DNA of 64,000 bases, taken from the NCBI RefSeq assembly GCF_023805255.1, contig NZ_JAMSCK010000001.1, positions 62,001 through 126,000 of the forward strand, written 5' to 3'. The DNA comes from Gramella jeungdoensis. Its GTDB lineage: Bacteria; Bacteroidota; Bacteroidia; Flavobacteriales; Flavobacteriaceae. Under the pieces are notes generated by a model. It did not search any database. It saw nothing but the letters and a program-made list of their open reading frames with translations, and was not told the origin of the DNA. Shown one piece after another: positions 47,388-56,195 of this stretch. Every line of letters begins with the position of its first letter. Position 1 is the stretch's first letter. The position numbers were made by a program, and so were the translations under genes.

Positions 47388-48824
47388 CTACTTCTTTTTA
47401 TTGCCCTTAGCAATTCTGTTGATCATTCCTTCAAAGATAAAATAATGGAATGGGTACATGGAGTACCAGTACGTGCGACCTAACAGGCCTTTGGGTCTGA
47501 AAGTTGCATTTTGATGAAGTACGTTCTCTTCGTCTATCTTAAATTCCAGCCAGGCTTCCCCAGGCACCTTCATTTCGGCAAATAGTAATAGTCTTCGTTC
47601 CTGTTTGTCGGCCATTAAGACCCTCCAGAAATCCAGTGAGTCCCCAGCATTAATTTTGTTTGGATTGGTTCTTCCTCGTCTAAGGCCTACGCCGCCTGCC
47701 AGCTTATCGAGGTAACCTCTAACTTTCCAAAGCCAGTTTCCATAGTACCATCCTGTTAATCCGCCTATCGCCCAAATGCGAGCCAGGACTTCATCCGGGT
47801 TTTCGATTTTAACCGATTTCTTATCCTGCAGGCATCCATACTTTGGGATCTGAATATATTTATTGAGCTCTTTTCTGAATCGCCCGCTGCTGAGCGAATC
47901 CTTCCAGCTGGAGATCACTTCGTTTTGTTCAATTTTATAGAATGCCAGTTTGATGGCTTCCTTGTAATGAATTGGTTCTATTTTCAGCATTTCCTGAAGC
48001 CTGGTATCTTTCGTGATAACTTCTACCGACATGCTGTCAACAAGATTCTGGGCTAATCGGTATGAAGTTGAGGTTACAAAATATAACCAGTAAGAGCTTA
48101 GTTTTGGAGACATTACCGGAACTCCTGCTATCAGTATTTTCAGGCCTCTCACTTCGGCATACTTTTCCATCATTTCCTGGTAAGTGAGAATATCTGGTCC
48201 TCCCACATCGAAAGATTCATTATAGCATTCCTTCCGGCCAATCACTCCCGTTAGATATTTAATGATATCTCTTATTGCGATGGGCTGACATCTTGTATTT
48301 ACCCATTTTGGGGTGATCATAAAAGGGAGTTTTTCGCAGAGATCCCTAATGATTTCAAAGGAAGAACTTCCCGAACCAACAATAATTGCAGCTCTAAGTA
48401 CAGTTAGATTGAAATCACCTTTATAGAGGATCTCTTCAACTCTTTTTCGCGATTTTAAATGTTTTGAAAGTTTTTCTTCATTGATGATTCCACTTAGATA
48501 GATGACCTGGTTCACCGAAGTTTCAGCTATCATTTTATTAAAGTTTTCAGCTGCCCGAGCTTCTTGCTTATCGAAGTCTTTCGTGGTTGCTGTCATGGAA
48601 TGTATAAGATAGTAGGCTACATCTATATTTTTAATGGCTTCAGGGGGCGAGGAATCTTCTAAAAAGTCTATTTCAACGATCTCAACATTTTTCTTTAATT
48701 TATCGATGGAGGTGAACCTGTTCCTGTTGCGAACCGCGCATACCAAATCATGGCCCTGTTCCAGCAATTGTGGTAAAAGCCTCATGCCTATATAGCCATT
48801 GGCGCCGGTAAGTAAAATTCGCAT
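47388..48824 (-). CDS. NAD(P)-binding SDR-type protein with DUF2867 C-terminal domain
   Basis: A 478-residue protein: an atypical short-chain dehydrogenase domain with the dinucleotide-binding LLTGANGYIGMRLLPQLLEQG at the N-terminus (up to about residue 290), then a C-terminal domain with GGLTGWYYGNWLWKVRGYLD and FWRVLMADKQERRLLLFAEMKVPGEAWLEF-type text (cited in part), typical of DUF2867. The pair is common in Flavobacteria; substrate not known. It is the first gene of an operon with the BCCT transporter, and diverges from the small membrane protein gene at 48895. Confidence 0.85.
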   Translation of the reverse strand: MRILLTGANGYIGMRLLPQLLEQGHDLVCAVRNRNRFTSIDKLKKNVEIVEIDFLEDSSPPEAIKNIDVAYYLIHSMTATTKDFDKQEARAAENFNKMIAETSVNQVIYLSGIINEEKLSKHLKSRKRVEEILYKGDFNLTVLRAAIIVGSGSSSFEIIRDLCEKLPFMITPKWVNTRCQPIAIRDIIKYLTGVIGRKECYNESFDVGGPDILTYQEMMEKYAEVRGLKILIAGVPVMSPKLSSYWLYFVTSTSYRLAQNLVDSMSVEVITKDTRLQEMLKIEPIHYKEAIKLAFYKIEQNEVISSWKDSLSSGRFRKELNKYIQIPKYGCLQDKKSVKIENPDEVLARIWAIGGLTGWYYGNWLWKVRGYLDKLAGGVGLRRGRTNPNKINAGDSLDFWRVLMADKQERRLLLFAEMKVPGEAWLEFKIDEENVLHQNATFRPKGLLGRTYWYSMYPFHYFIFEGMINRIAKGNKKK

Positions 48825-48894
48825 TCGATGGATTTAATCATCAAATTAGAAATTTAATTACTACTTTCACTCTGGATTAATAAAACTTTATTAA

Positions 48895-49101
48895 ATGAAT
48901 AACGTACTCAAATTCGTACTTCTGATCATAGGGATAGGACTTGTTGGATATGGGATCTATACTCTGGTGACACCCGAATTTTCGATAGATGCAGGGCCTC
49001 TGCAGGTCGAAGCACAGGGTGATAATACTCAGTCTTATGCGATGATCGTTTTTGGGATACTTTCCCTGGTGGGTGGACTGGCCTTTAATCGCAGAAATTA
49101 G
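48895..49101 (+). CDS. small two-helix membrane protein
   Basis: A 68-residue protein with two hydrophobic helices (residues about 5-26 and 47-63) joined by a short polar loop. It resembles small DUF-type membrane proteins found widely, without known function. It is flanked by genes on the other strand and stands alone. Confidence 0.6.
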   Translation: MNNVLKFVLLIIGIGLVGYGIYTLVTPEFSIDAGPLQVEAQGDNTQSYAMIVFGILSLVGGLAFNRRN

Positions 49102-49122
49102 TTAAACAGCTTCATAAGCTTA

Positions 49123-49548
49123 TTAAAGATCTTCTATTTGCGTAGGAGCATTGTCTGATTTATAGTCGATGATCTTTCTAAAGAATTTATGGATTCCGGG
49201 TTTGTCGGCTTTTACCTTGATGAAATAATGATCTATATAAATGCTGTATTCCTCGGCCTTTCCCTTGTATAGATTTAATTTGAAGTATGGAATCACCAGG
49301 GCGTAGGTTTCCAGCAGCGACCGGAACATCACAATTATTCCGTTATTCCTCATTTCCACATTGCAAACATTTGAATTGTTATCCAGGATTAACAAATTGT
49401 GGATATCGATACTTGCCGAAGTGATCTGTAGTTTAGGTGAACCAGTGCCTTTGAGTTTAATCCTTTCAAATAGAGTAAATGGTTTTCCAACTTCCTTGTT
49501 TATCCTGTCGGAAACAGCGGGACGGTTATAGGAAATATTCAGCAGCAT
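49123..49548 (-). CDS. conserved hypothetical protein
   Basis: A 141-residue soluble protein with no recognised motif. The frame stays open further upstream to 49689, across the argS promoter and its first codons, so the ATG at 49548 (MLLNISYNRPAVSDRIN) is chosen. Strand-rich sequence with the tyrosine- and lysine-rich end YIDHYFIKVKADKPG. It lies between a small membrane protein gene and divergent argS; function unknown. Confidence 0.55.
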   Translation of the reverse strand: MLLNISYNRPAVSDRINKEVGKPFTLFERIKLKGTGSPKLQITSASIDIHNLLILDNNSNVCNVEMRNNGIIVMFRSLLETYALVIPYFKLNLYKGKAEEYSIYIDHYFIKVKADKPGIHKFFRKIIDYKSDNAPTQIEDL

Positions 49549-49591
49549 TTCTTTTTTTCTAAATATAAGGATTTGGGTACAAAGGCGGCCC

Positions 49592-49619
49592 TTTGAAACT
49601 TCATTTCTTTTTATCTTTG
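49592..49619 (+). promoter_or_regulatory. promoter of argS
   Basis: TATCTTTG at 49612-49619 is a perfect -7 box; TTTG at 49592-49595 is a possible -33 element, although the 16-base spacer is shorter than usual. The argS ATG is 42 bases downstream. Confidence 0.6.
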
Positions 49620-49661
49620 CGCACTTATTAAATTGAAATACGTCAAAAAAAAGTATAGGAA

Positions 49662-51440
49662 ATGAATATTGAACAAATTCTTGCATCAAAGGTAAAAGAA
49701 GCGGTCAGGAAACATTATGAAGTGGAACCTGAAAATATCGAATTTCAGCCTACGCGTAAGGATTTTGAAGGGGATATTACCCTGGTGGTCTTTCCTATGC
49801 TTAAGCAGGTAAAGACGAATCCTGCCCAGTTAGCTGAAAATATAGGAAAATACCTTGAAGAAGAGGTAGAGGGAGTAGCCGGGTTTAATGTGATACAGGG
49901 CTTTCTTAATATCGTGATAAGTGACGATCACTATGTGAACTTCTTTAATGAGGTTAAAGATCGCGAGGACTTCGGAATTCTATTGCCGCAATCTGATGCC
50001 AGCGGGATCATGGTAGAATATTCTTCGCCCAACACAAATAAACCTTTACATCTGGGACATATCAGAAATAACCTTTTGGGATATTCGGTTTCGGAGATAC
50101 TGAAAGCTGCGGGGAACCAGGTGTACAAAGTTCAGGTGATCAACGATCGTGGTATCCATATCTGTAAATCCATGGTGGCCTGGCAGAAATTTGGAGATGG
50201 AGAAACTCCTGAATCTGCAGGTTTAAAAGGAGATAAACTGGTTGGAAATTATTATGTGAAATTCGATCAGGAGTATAAAAAGGAAATTGCACAGCTAAAG
50301 GAAGAAGGAAAAAGTGAGGATGAAGCAAAAGCTCAGGCTCCCATCTTTGTTGAGGCACAGGAGATGCTCAGGAAATGGGAGGCAAATGATCCTGAAGTAG
50401 TAAAGCTTTGGGAAACCATGAACCAGTGGGTTTATGATGGTTTTGATAAAACATACAAGGCCCTGGGAGTTGATTTCGATAAGAATTATTATGAAAGTCA
50501 AACCTATCTCCTGGGAAAAGATGAGGTGCTAAAAGGACTGGAAGATGGTGTTTTTTATAAAAAAGAAGATGGCAGTGTATGGATAGATCTTAGCGATGAG
50601 GGGCTTGATGAAAAGATCGTTCTTAGAAGCGATGGAACCGCGGTCTACATGACTCAGGATATAGGGACTGCAATACAACGTTTCAGAGATTTTGACATCA
50701 ATCAGTTGGTCTACGTAGTAGGTAATGAGCAGGATTATCACTTTAAGGTGTTGTTCCTTATTCTGAAAAAGCTTGGTTATGACTGGGCCGATGCCCTTTA
50801 TCACCTTAGTTACGGAATGGTGGACCTTCCGTCTGGAAAAATGAAAAGCCGTGAAGGTACTGTGGTTGATGCCGATGATCTTATAAAAGAAATGGCGGCA
50901 ACCGCAAAAGATATTTCGGAAGAGCTCGGAAAACTTGACGGTTATTCCGAAGCCGAAAAAGAAGAGCTCTACCGAATAATAGGGCTTGGAGCTCTTAAAT
51001 ATTATATCCTGAAAGTAGATCCGAGAAAAAGGATTCTTTTCAATCCTGAAGAATCGGTAGATTTTCAGGGGAATACCGGGCCGTTTATCCAATATACCTA
51101 TGCCCGGATTCAGTCTATCTTGAGAAAAGCCGATTTTGATTATTCAGCCGAGCTTTCCAAGGATTATGGCTTCCACGAAAAGGAAAAGGAACTTATCAAA
51201 ACCCTTCAGCTTTATCCAGAGACTATTGGTCTCGCTGCCGAAAACCATTCTCCGGCACTTATCGCCAACTATGTGTATGAATTGGTGAAATCCTTCAATT
51301 CCTTTTATCAAAATGTACCAATTCTTGGTGTGGAAGATGAGCAGGAAAAAGTTTTCAGGGTACAATTATCGCAACTGGTTGCTAATGTGATCAAATCTGG
51401 ATTTAAACTCTTAGGAATTGAGGTTCCTGAAAGGATGTAA
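49662..51440 (+). CDS. argS: arginyl-tRNA synthetase
   Basis: A 592-residue class I aminoacyl-tRNA synthetase. The HIGH motif appears as PLHLGHIRNN near residue 130; the KMSKS position reads MKSREGTVVDADD as is normal for ArgRS; the anticodon-binding DALR-type C-terminal domain starts around residue 470 and ends GIEVPERM. The N-terminal Add1 domain is present (EFQPTRKDFEGDITLV). It attaches arginine to tRNA-Arg. Confidence 0.97.
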   Translation: MNIEQILASKVKEAVRKHYEVEPENIEFQPTRKDFEGDITLVVFPMLKQVKTNPAQLAENIGKYLEEEVEGVAGFNVIQGFLNIVISDDHYVNFFNEVKDREDFGILLPQSDASGIMVEYSSPNTNKPLHLGHIRNNLLGYSVSEILKAAGNQVYKVQVINDRGIHICKSMVAWQKFGDGETPESAGLKGDKLVGNYYVKFDQEYKKEIAQLKEEGKSEDEAKAQAPIFVEAQEMLRKWEANDPEVVKLWETMNQWVYDGFDKTYKALGVDFDKNYYESQTYLLGKDEVLKGLEDGVFYKKEDGSVWIDLSDEGLDEKIVLRSDGTAVYMTQDIGTAIQRFRDFDINQLVYVVGNEQDYHFKVLFLILKKLGYDWADALYHLSYGMVDLPSGKMKSREGTVVDADDLIKEMAATAKDISEELGKLDGYSEAEKEELYRIIGLGALKYYILKVDPRKRILFNPEESVDFQGNTGPFIQYTYARIQSILRKADFDYSAELSKDYGFHEKEKELIKTLQLYPETIGLAAENHSPALIANYVYELVKSFNSFYQNVPILGVEDEQEKVFRVQLSQLVANVIKSGFKLLGIEVPERM

Positions 51441-51448
51441 GTAAATAG

Positions 51449-51486
51449 CCATATCTGCCCGAAAGGCAGATATGGATTCTTTTTTG
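51449..51486 (+). terminator. terminator after argS
   Basis: A perfect 11-base-pair stem CCATATCTGCC/GGCAGATATGG with loop CGAAA, then a T-rich tract, 9 bases after the argS stop. Confidence 0.92.
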
Positions 51487-51499
51487 ATTTAAACAGAGC

Positions 51500-53293
51500 T
51501 TAGACCAACTGTTCTTTTAACTGGGATATTTCTCCCTCGGAGTTTAAAAGTATTCTGCGGAACTGTTCAGCATTGGAAAAATAATGTTCCGTTAAAAGTT
51601 CCCTGTAATACTTGATTCCTTCCAGTAGATTGTCACAAAATCTATGATATCCTTTAACTGTTTTTGGATCTGGAGTAACCATGTCGGTTACCTGCTTTTT
51701 GATATAATCAACATATAATTCCAGTTCTTTGGCGAACATATTTGGGCGGTCCTTCCTGTTTATGATATTTCCCCAGCCGTAAATATGTCCTGCCATTTCC
51801 TGGAGGCTTACCTTTTTTGTGAAATTAGCAATATTAGGGCCCGGACAAATAGTAACTGCTTTTTGATTTTTTACGAATTTCTCGTTGTATTGTAAAGGTG
51901 CCGCATTGCTCAAGCCAATACATAAACATTCTTTTTCCAGAACCTCCTTTTTAAGTTTTTCACGTCTGGCAGTTGTTAGCTCAGCTGACTCCAGTTGTGC
52001 CAGTTTTAGTTCCTGATATTTCGTTGAAGCTGTACATATAGGCTTTTTTGTGAATTCTGTGTTTGAGACTAGATATTTTTCAGGGCAGCTGCTTCCTGGC
52101 TTATTTTCGGCTATTCGCTTCAGTCTTTCTTTTTCTGAACTGGTTCCTTTGAGATAATTGAAACTTACTCCTAATGGACTGCTCTCACTTAGTACCACGT
52201 CTTCATCTGTGGAATTTTGAAGCACCTTAAAAGTATCATCTTCTACAGTAGTTGCCTCCGGGCATAACAAAAATGGTGTACCCCATCCCGTGCTATCCAC
52301 CTGGTAATAATTGTGGAGAAACTGGTCTTCTTCATAAGTGCCAATCCCTCCCTGAGCAGTGATTTTTATTGGATGAGGTTTATCAAAGCTTTTCAGTCCT
52401 AACGCCGCAACTGATTTGTTATATATTTCAAAAAGACTTTCCTGTAATTCCTTTTTTCTGGCCTTGAATTCCTCCAGGATGGGTCCCATAAGGACGCCCT
52501 GGGTGGCAAATGCATGTCCTCCACAGTTGAGACCGGATTCTATCCTGAATTCGCTTACCCAGATCCCTTTTTTTGCCAGATATTTTCCCTGGATCAGGGC
52601 CGAACGAAAATCACTGACCTTCAAAGCGATTCTCTTTTTGAATTTACCCCATGCCTGAGCGTCAAATTCCCTGAAACTCTCCAGGTAATTGAATAACCTG
52701 GGATTCATTCCGGCAGAGAATATCACGGCTGAATCTTCCAGGTCGCTTTGTGCGTATCCCTTTAGAGCTGTAAGAGCATCAGAATGATTAGGAATTGGGT
52801 TGCCGCTTTTATCCTGGATTTCCCTGTCAACTTTTGTCATTATATTCACTTCAATTGCCCCGGCCTTTACTTCCTTTCTCAGCTCACCTTCAATTGATCT
52901 TTTCTTTTCAGGTTCTTCTGCGTTCATAAACTCCAGATATTTTTTCTTCAGATCGTTTTCATTTGGTAACATTTCAAAATATTTCACTAGATCTGAGCCG
53001 GCCTCAAAGGAAGAGTTGCGTAGTTCTTCCAGGCGTTTTTTTACATTTCTGTTTACAAGGTTTAGATAATCGGTGATTCTTCTTGCCCTGTAATCCTTTT
53101 CACGAGTTGTAATGGGAGTATAAGTCTCATTATTCTTTTTATAATATACCTTTCTCATGACCTCTATAAGATTATCTTCAACAATAGATAGAGCTGAAGT
53201 GATTCCAAAACTGGCAACTTTTATAGGGGTGTCTATGGTGTAGGCAATTCCCATTACGGGGATATGGAATGTATGTAGGGATTGATTTTTCAT
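51500..53293 (-). CDS. large protein with nitronate-monooxygenase-like flavin-barrel motifs
   Basis: A 597-residue soluble protein without signal peptide. The N-terminus IPVMGIAYTIDTPIKVASFG (residues 11-30) resembles the first strand of FMN-binding nitronate monooxygenases; GLNCGGHAF (254-262), AQGGIGTYEE (313-322) and GWGTPFLLCPEATT (336-349) match the family's GGH, GGI and GT-FLL-PEA motifs in the right order. Beyond this it is unusual: a helical, charged insert (about 50-180), and a C-terminal 200 residues with cysteines at 403, 420, 456, 458 and 483 that might bind metal. I infer a flavin-dependent oxidoreductase with unknown substrate. It stands alone on the minus strand. Confidence 0.55.
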   Translation of the reverse strand: MKNQSLHTFHIPVMGIAYTIDTPIKVASFGITSALSIVEDNLIEVMRKVYYKKNNETYTPITTREKDYRARRITDYLNLVNRNVKKRLEELRNSSFEAGSDLVKYFEMLPNENDLKKKYLEFMNAEEPEKKRSIEGELRKEVKAGAIEVNIMTKVDREIQDKSGNPIPNHSDALTALKGYAQSDLEDSAVIFSAGMNPRLFNYLESFREFDAQAWGKFKKRIALKVSDFRSALIQGKYLAKKGIWVSEFRIESGLNCGGHAFATQGVLMGPILEEFKARKKELQESLFEIYNKSVAALGLKSFDKPHPIKITAQGGIGTYEEDQFLHNYYQVDSTGWGTPFLLCPEATTVEDDTFKVLQNSTDEDVVLSESSPLGVSFNYLKGTSSEKERLKRIAENKPGSSCPEKYLVSNTEFTKKPICTASTKYQELKLAQLESAELTTARREKLKKEVLEKECLCIGLSNAAPLQYNEKFVKNQKAVTICPGPNIANFTKKVSLQEMAGHIYGWGNIINRKDRPNMFAKELELYVDYIKKQVTDMVTPDPKTVKGYHRFCDNLLEGIKYYRELLTEHYFSNAEQFRRILLNSEGEISQLKEQLV

Positions 53294-53434
53294 CTGGAAA
53301 ATTTAAGCGGGCAAGATGAAGTTCTTATTTAACCTAAAAAATGATATTTATCATGTAAGGGGGTCTTAATTAGAAAGGAAGTTCAAAAGTGCCGCGGAGT
53401 CAGTATTTTATTAGAGCCGCAAATTGAAATAAAC

Positions 53435-53465
53435 TTTTCACTTCAACTACAAATCATTAAATTTG
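53435..53465 (+). promoter_or_regulatory. promoter of ffh
   Basis: TAAATTTG at 53458-53465 is a perfect -7 box. The -33 region, 19 bases upstream, is TTTT, close to TTTG. A small hairpin CGCTG/CAGCG lies in the 44-base leader. Confidence 0.6.
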
Positions 53466-53509
53466 CAACTCGCTGTTTACAGCGTTAGATTAAAATCACA
53501 GGAAAGAAT

Positions 53510-54838
53510 ATGTTTGATAATTTAAGCGATAAGTTAGATAGTGCCTTACACGTATTAAAAGGACATGGCCAGATAACCGAAGTTAACGTAGCCGAAACTC
53601 TTAAAGAGGTTCGTCGCGCCCTTGTAGATGCCGATGTTAACTATAAGATTGCCAAAGATTTTACAAATACGGTAAAAGAAAAGGCCTTAGGTCAGAACGT
53701 GCTTACGGCATTAAAGCCGGGGCAGATGATGGTGAAGCTCGTAAAAGACGAGCTGACTGAACTTATGGGTGGAGAGGCTGAAGGAATCGATCTTTCGGGA
53801 AATCCATCAGTGATCTTAATGTCTGGTCTCCAGGGTAGTGGTAAGACCACATTCTCGGGGAAACTTGCCAACTTCCTTAAAAAGAAAAAGACCAAAAAAC
53901 CACTTCTGGTTGCCTGTGATGTATACCGTCCTGCGGCAATTAACCAGCTTCATGTTGTTGGAGAGCAGGTTGGAGTAGAGGTATATTCTGAAGAAGGGAA
54001 TCAGGATCCCGTAGCTATTTCTAAGAATGCTATCGCTCATGCCAAAGAAAATGGTCATAATGTGGTGATCATCGATACCGCCGGTCGACTGGCTGTGGAT
54101 GAAGCGATGATGACAGAAATATCGAATATCCATAAGGCGATCGACCCAAACGAAACCTTATTCGTTGTTGATTCGATGACAGGTCAGGATGCGGTGAATA
54201 CCGCTAAAGCCTTTAACGATAGGCTGGATTTTGATGGGGTCATACTTACCAAACTTGATGGTGATACCCGTGGTGGTGCAGCTATTTCCATTAAGTCGGT
54301 AGTAAATAAACCTATTAAGTTCATTGGTACCGGGGAGAAGATGGATGCAATGGATGTCTTTTATCCTTCCCGTATGGCCGATAGGATCCTGGGAATGGGG
54401 GATGTTGTCTCTCTTGTTGAACGTGCCCAGGAACAGTATGATGAAGAAGAGGCCAGAAAGCTTCAGAAAAAGATAGCCAAGAATAAATTTGGATTTGATG
54501 ATTTCCTTAATCAGCTTCAGCAGATAAAGAAAATGGGATCCATGAAGGATCTTATGGGTATGATCCCGGGAGCTGGCAAGATGCTAAAGGATGTGGATAT
54601 CGATGACGATGCCTTTAAGGGAATAGAAGCGATTATTCATTCCATGACTCCCGGAGAAAGAAGTGAGCCTAAGATCATCAATGCAAGTAGAAAGAAAAGA
54701 ATTGCGAAAGGGTCTGGAACCTCTGTTCAGGAGGTGAATCAATTGCTTAAGCAATTCAACCAGATGGGTAAGATGATGAAGATGATGCAAGGTGGTGGTG
54801 GCCGAAAAATGATGCAAATGATGAAGGGAATGAAGTAG
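53510..54838 (+). CDS. ffh: signal recognition particle protein Ffh
   Basis: A 442-residue SRP GTPase that brings nascent membrane proteins to FtsY and SecY. NG domain: GLQGSGKTTFSGKLA (G1), DVYRPAAINQL, DTAGRLAVDE (G3), TKLDGDTRGGAA (G4 and after). The methionine-rich M domain at the C-terminus (MGKMMKMM and MMQMMKGMK) binds signal sequence and 4.5S RNA. The start follows a normal N domain (FDNLSDKLDSALHVLKGHG). Confidence 0.98.
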   Translation: MFDNLSDKLDSALHVLKGHGQITEVNVAETLKEVRRALVDADVNYKIAKDFTNTVKEKALGQNVLTALKPGQMMVKLVKDELTELMGGEAEGIDLSGNPSVILMSGLQGSGKTTFSGKLANFLKKKKTKKPLLVACDVYRPAAINQLHVVGEQVGVEVYSEEGNQDPVAISKNAIAHAKENGHNVVIIDTAGRLAVDEAMMTEISNIHKAIDPNETLFVVDSMTGQDAVNTAKAFNDRLDFDGVILTKLDGDTRGGAAISIKSVVNKPIKFIGTGEKMDAMDVFYPSRMADRILGMGDVVSLVERAQEQYDEEEARKLQKKIAKNKFGFDDFLNQLQQIKKMGSMKDLMGMIPGAGKMLKDVDIDDDAFKGIEAIIHSMTPGERSEPKIINASRKKRIAKGSGTSVQEVNQLLKQFNQMGKMMKMMQGGGGRKMMQMMKGMK

Positions 54839-54866
54839 TTGGCAGTAGGTAGTCTCAGTATGCAGT
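54839..54866 (+). repeat. left GCAGT-rich flank of the four-helix-bundle cassette
   Basis: TTGGCAGTAGGTAGTCTCAG followed by TATGCAGT, directly after the ffh stop. It contains repeated (G)GCAGT/GTAGT units that mirror, in opposite orientation, the ACTGCCCACT units on the other side of the next gene. Confidence 0.5.
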
Positions 54867-54879
54867 AAAATATTTGATT

Positions 54880-55251
54880 ATGGATTTTAGATCTTTAAAA
54901 GCATACGAGATTGCATTTGAACTGGCGATGAAGATATTCGAAATTTCGAAGAAATTTCCTAAAGAGGAAACATACAGTTTAACCGACCAGATACGTAGAA
55001 GTTCTAGGTCGGTTTGTTCTAATATAGCCGAAGCTTATAGAAAAAGGAGTAATCCTAATCACTTTAAAAGTAAGCTGAGCGACAGTGATGCTGAGAATGC
55101 AGAGACTCAAAGCTGGCTTCAATTTGCAAGAGCCTGCAAGTATATTGAGGAACTGGAGTTTGAGAAATTGGTTAAACAGAGTGAAGAAGTAGGGAAGCTT
55201 TTAAATTATATGATCAATAACCCGGGTAAATATGGAGTAGTGGAAAAATAA
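54880..55251 (+). CDS. four helix bundle protein (S23/IVP-like)
   Basis: A 123-residue all-helical protein. DFRSLKAYEIAFELAMKIFE at the start, then LTDQIRRSSRSVCSNIAEAY and a final helix with LEKLVKQSEEVGKLLNYM-like text identify the family named for proteins encoded within 23S rRNA intervening sequences; relatives also act as accessory proteins in diversity-generating elements. No retroelement is here. The TTG at 54874 is a possible but less likely start. It separates ffh from folD and is bordered by inverted GCAGT-type repeats, which suggests that it came as a small mobile unit. Confidence 0.85.
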   Translation: MDFRSLKAYEIAFELAMKIFEISKKFPKEETYSLTDQIRRSSRSVCSNIAEAYRKRSNPNHFKSKLSDSDAENAETQSWLQFARACKYIEELEFEKLVKQSEEVGKLLNYMINNPGKYGVVEK

Positions 55252-55275
55252 CTGCCCACTGTTACTGCCCACTGA
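55251..55275 (-). repeat. right GCAGT-rich flank of the four-helix-bundle cassette
   Basis: Two direct copies of ACTGCCCACT (55251-55260 and 55264-55273) separated by GTT. On the minus strand they read AGTGGGCAGT, the same type as the left flank, so the gene is bordered by imperfect inverted repeats. Confidence 0.5.
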
Positions 55276-55287
55276 ATACTTTAATAG

Positions 55288-56190
55288 ATGACAATTTTAG
55301 ACGGTAAAAAGATCAGTAATGACATCAAGGATGAAATTGCTGCTGAGGTTACCAAAATGAAAGAACGTGGTGAAAAAGTCCCACATCTTGCCGCAATTAT
55401 CGTTGGAAAAGACGGAGCCAGTTTAACCTATGTGAATAGTAAGGTGAAAGCCTGCGAAAGAGTAGGTTTTGAATCATCACTTTACCGACTCCCAAACACT
55501 ATAAGTGAACTGGAGCTGCTTGATAAGATCGAAGAACTGAATAAGAATGAGGATATTGACGGTTTTATTGTTCAGTTGCCTTTACCTCCTCAGATCGATA
55601 CTCAAAAAGTATTGAACGCGGTAGATCCGGATAAGGATGTAGATGGGTTCCATCCAACCAATTTTGGTAAAATGGCGCTGGATATGACCACTTTCATTCC
55701 TGCTACTCCATTCGGGATCCTTGAATTGCTTGAAAGATATGATATCCCAACTAAAGGGAAGCATACCGTTGTTATAGGAAGAAGCTATATCGTGGGAAGA
55801 CCTATGAGTATTCTAATGGGGAGAAGCGGATTCCCGGGGAATTCCACAGTGACGCTTACCCATGAATTTACCAAGAACATTACCCAGGTTACTTCACAGG
55901 CCGATATTATTATCATTGCTGTTGGAATACCAGATTTTCTTAAAGCTGAAATGATCAAGGATGATGCTGTGATTATCGACGTTGGGATTACCAGGGTCCC
56001 CGATGAGAATTCCGAAAAAGGTTATGTGATAAAAGGAGATGTTGATTTTGAAAATGTAAGCAAACGTGCTTCTTATATTACACCAGTGCCCGGTGGTGTG
56101 GGCCCAATGACGGTTTCAATGTTATTGAAAAATACACTTCTTGCGAGAGAAAGACATAAAAAAAGAGCCCTGGAGGCTCAGAATAAATAA
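55288..56190 (+). CDS. folD: bifunctional methylenetetrahydrofolate dehydrogenase/cyclohydrolase
   Basis: A 300-residue enzyme for interconversion of 5,10-methylene-, methenyl- and 10-formyl-tetrahydrofolate. The active-site region holds SLTYVNSKVKACERVG (catalytic Tyr and Lys); DGFIVQLPLPPQID and the NADP-site GRSYIVGRPMSILM and PVPGGVGPMTVSMLL are clear. Normal length, well-defined start. Confidence 0.97.
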   Translation: MTILDGKKISNDIKDEIAAEVTKMKERGEKVPHLAAIIVGKDGASLTYVNSKVKACERVGFESSLYRLPNTISELELLDKIEELNKNEDIDGFIVQLPLPPQIDTQKVLNAVDPDKDVDGFHPTNFGKMALDMTTFIPATPFGILELLERYDIPTKGKHTVVIGRSYIVGRPMSILMGRSGFPGNSTVTLTHEFTKNITQVTSQADIIIIAVGIPDFLKAEMIKDDAVIIDVGITRVPDENSEKGYVIKGDVDFENVSKRASYITPVPGGVGPMTVSMLLKNTLLARERHKKRALEAQNK

Positions 56191-56195
56191 GAAAT

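Noticed and set aside
49549-49689. Longer N-terminus for the hypothetical gene at 49123
   Set aside because: It would cover the argS promoter and first codons; an ATG at 49548 gives a sensible start.
50529-51092. 187-codon open frame antisense to argS
   Set aside because: Only a shadow of the ArgRS reading frame; no start signal or promoter.
54880-55251. Diversity-generating retroelement around the four-helix-bundle gene
   Set aside because: No reverse transcriptase, template repeat or variable repeat is present nearby; only the accessory-like protein is found.
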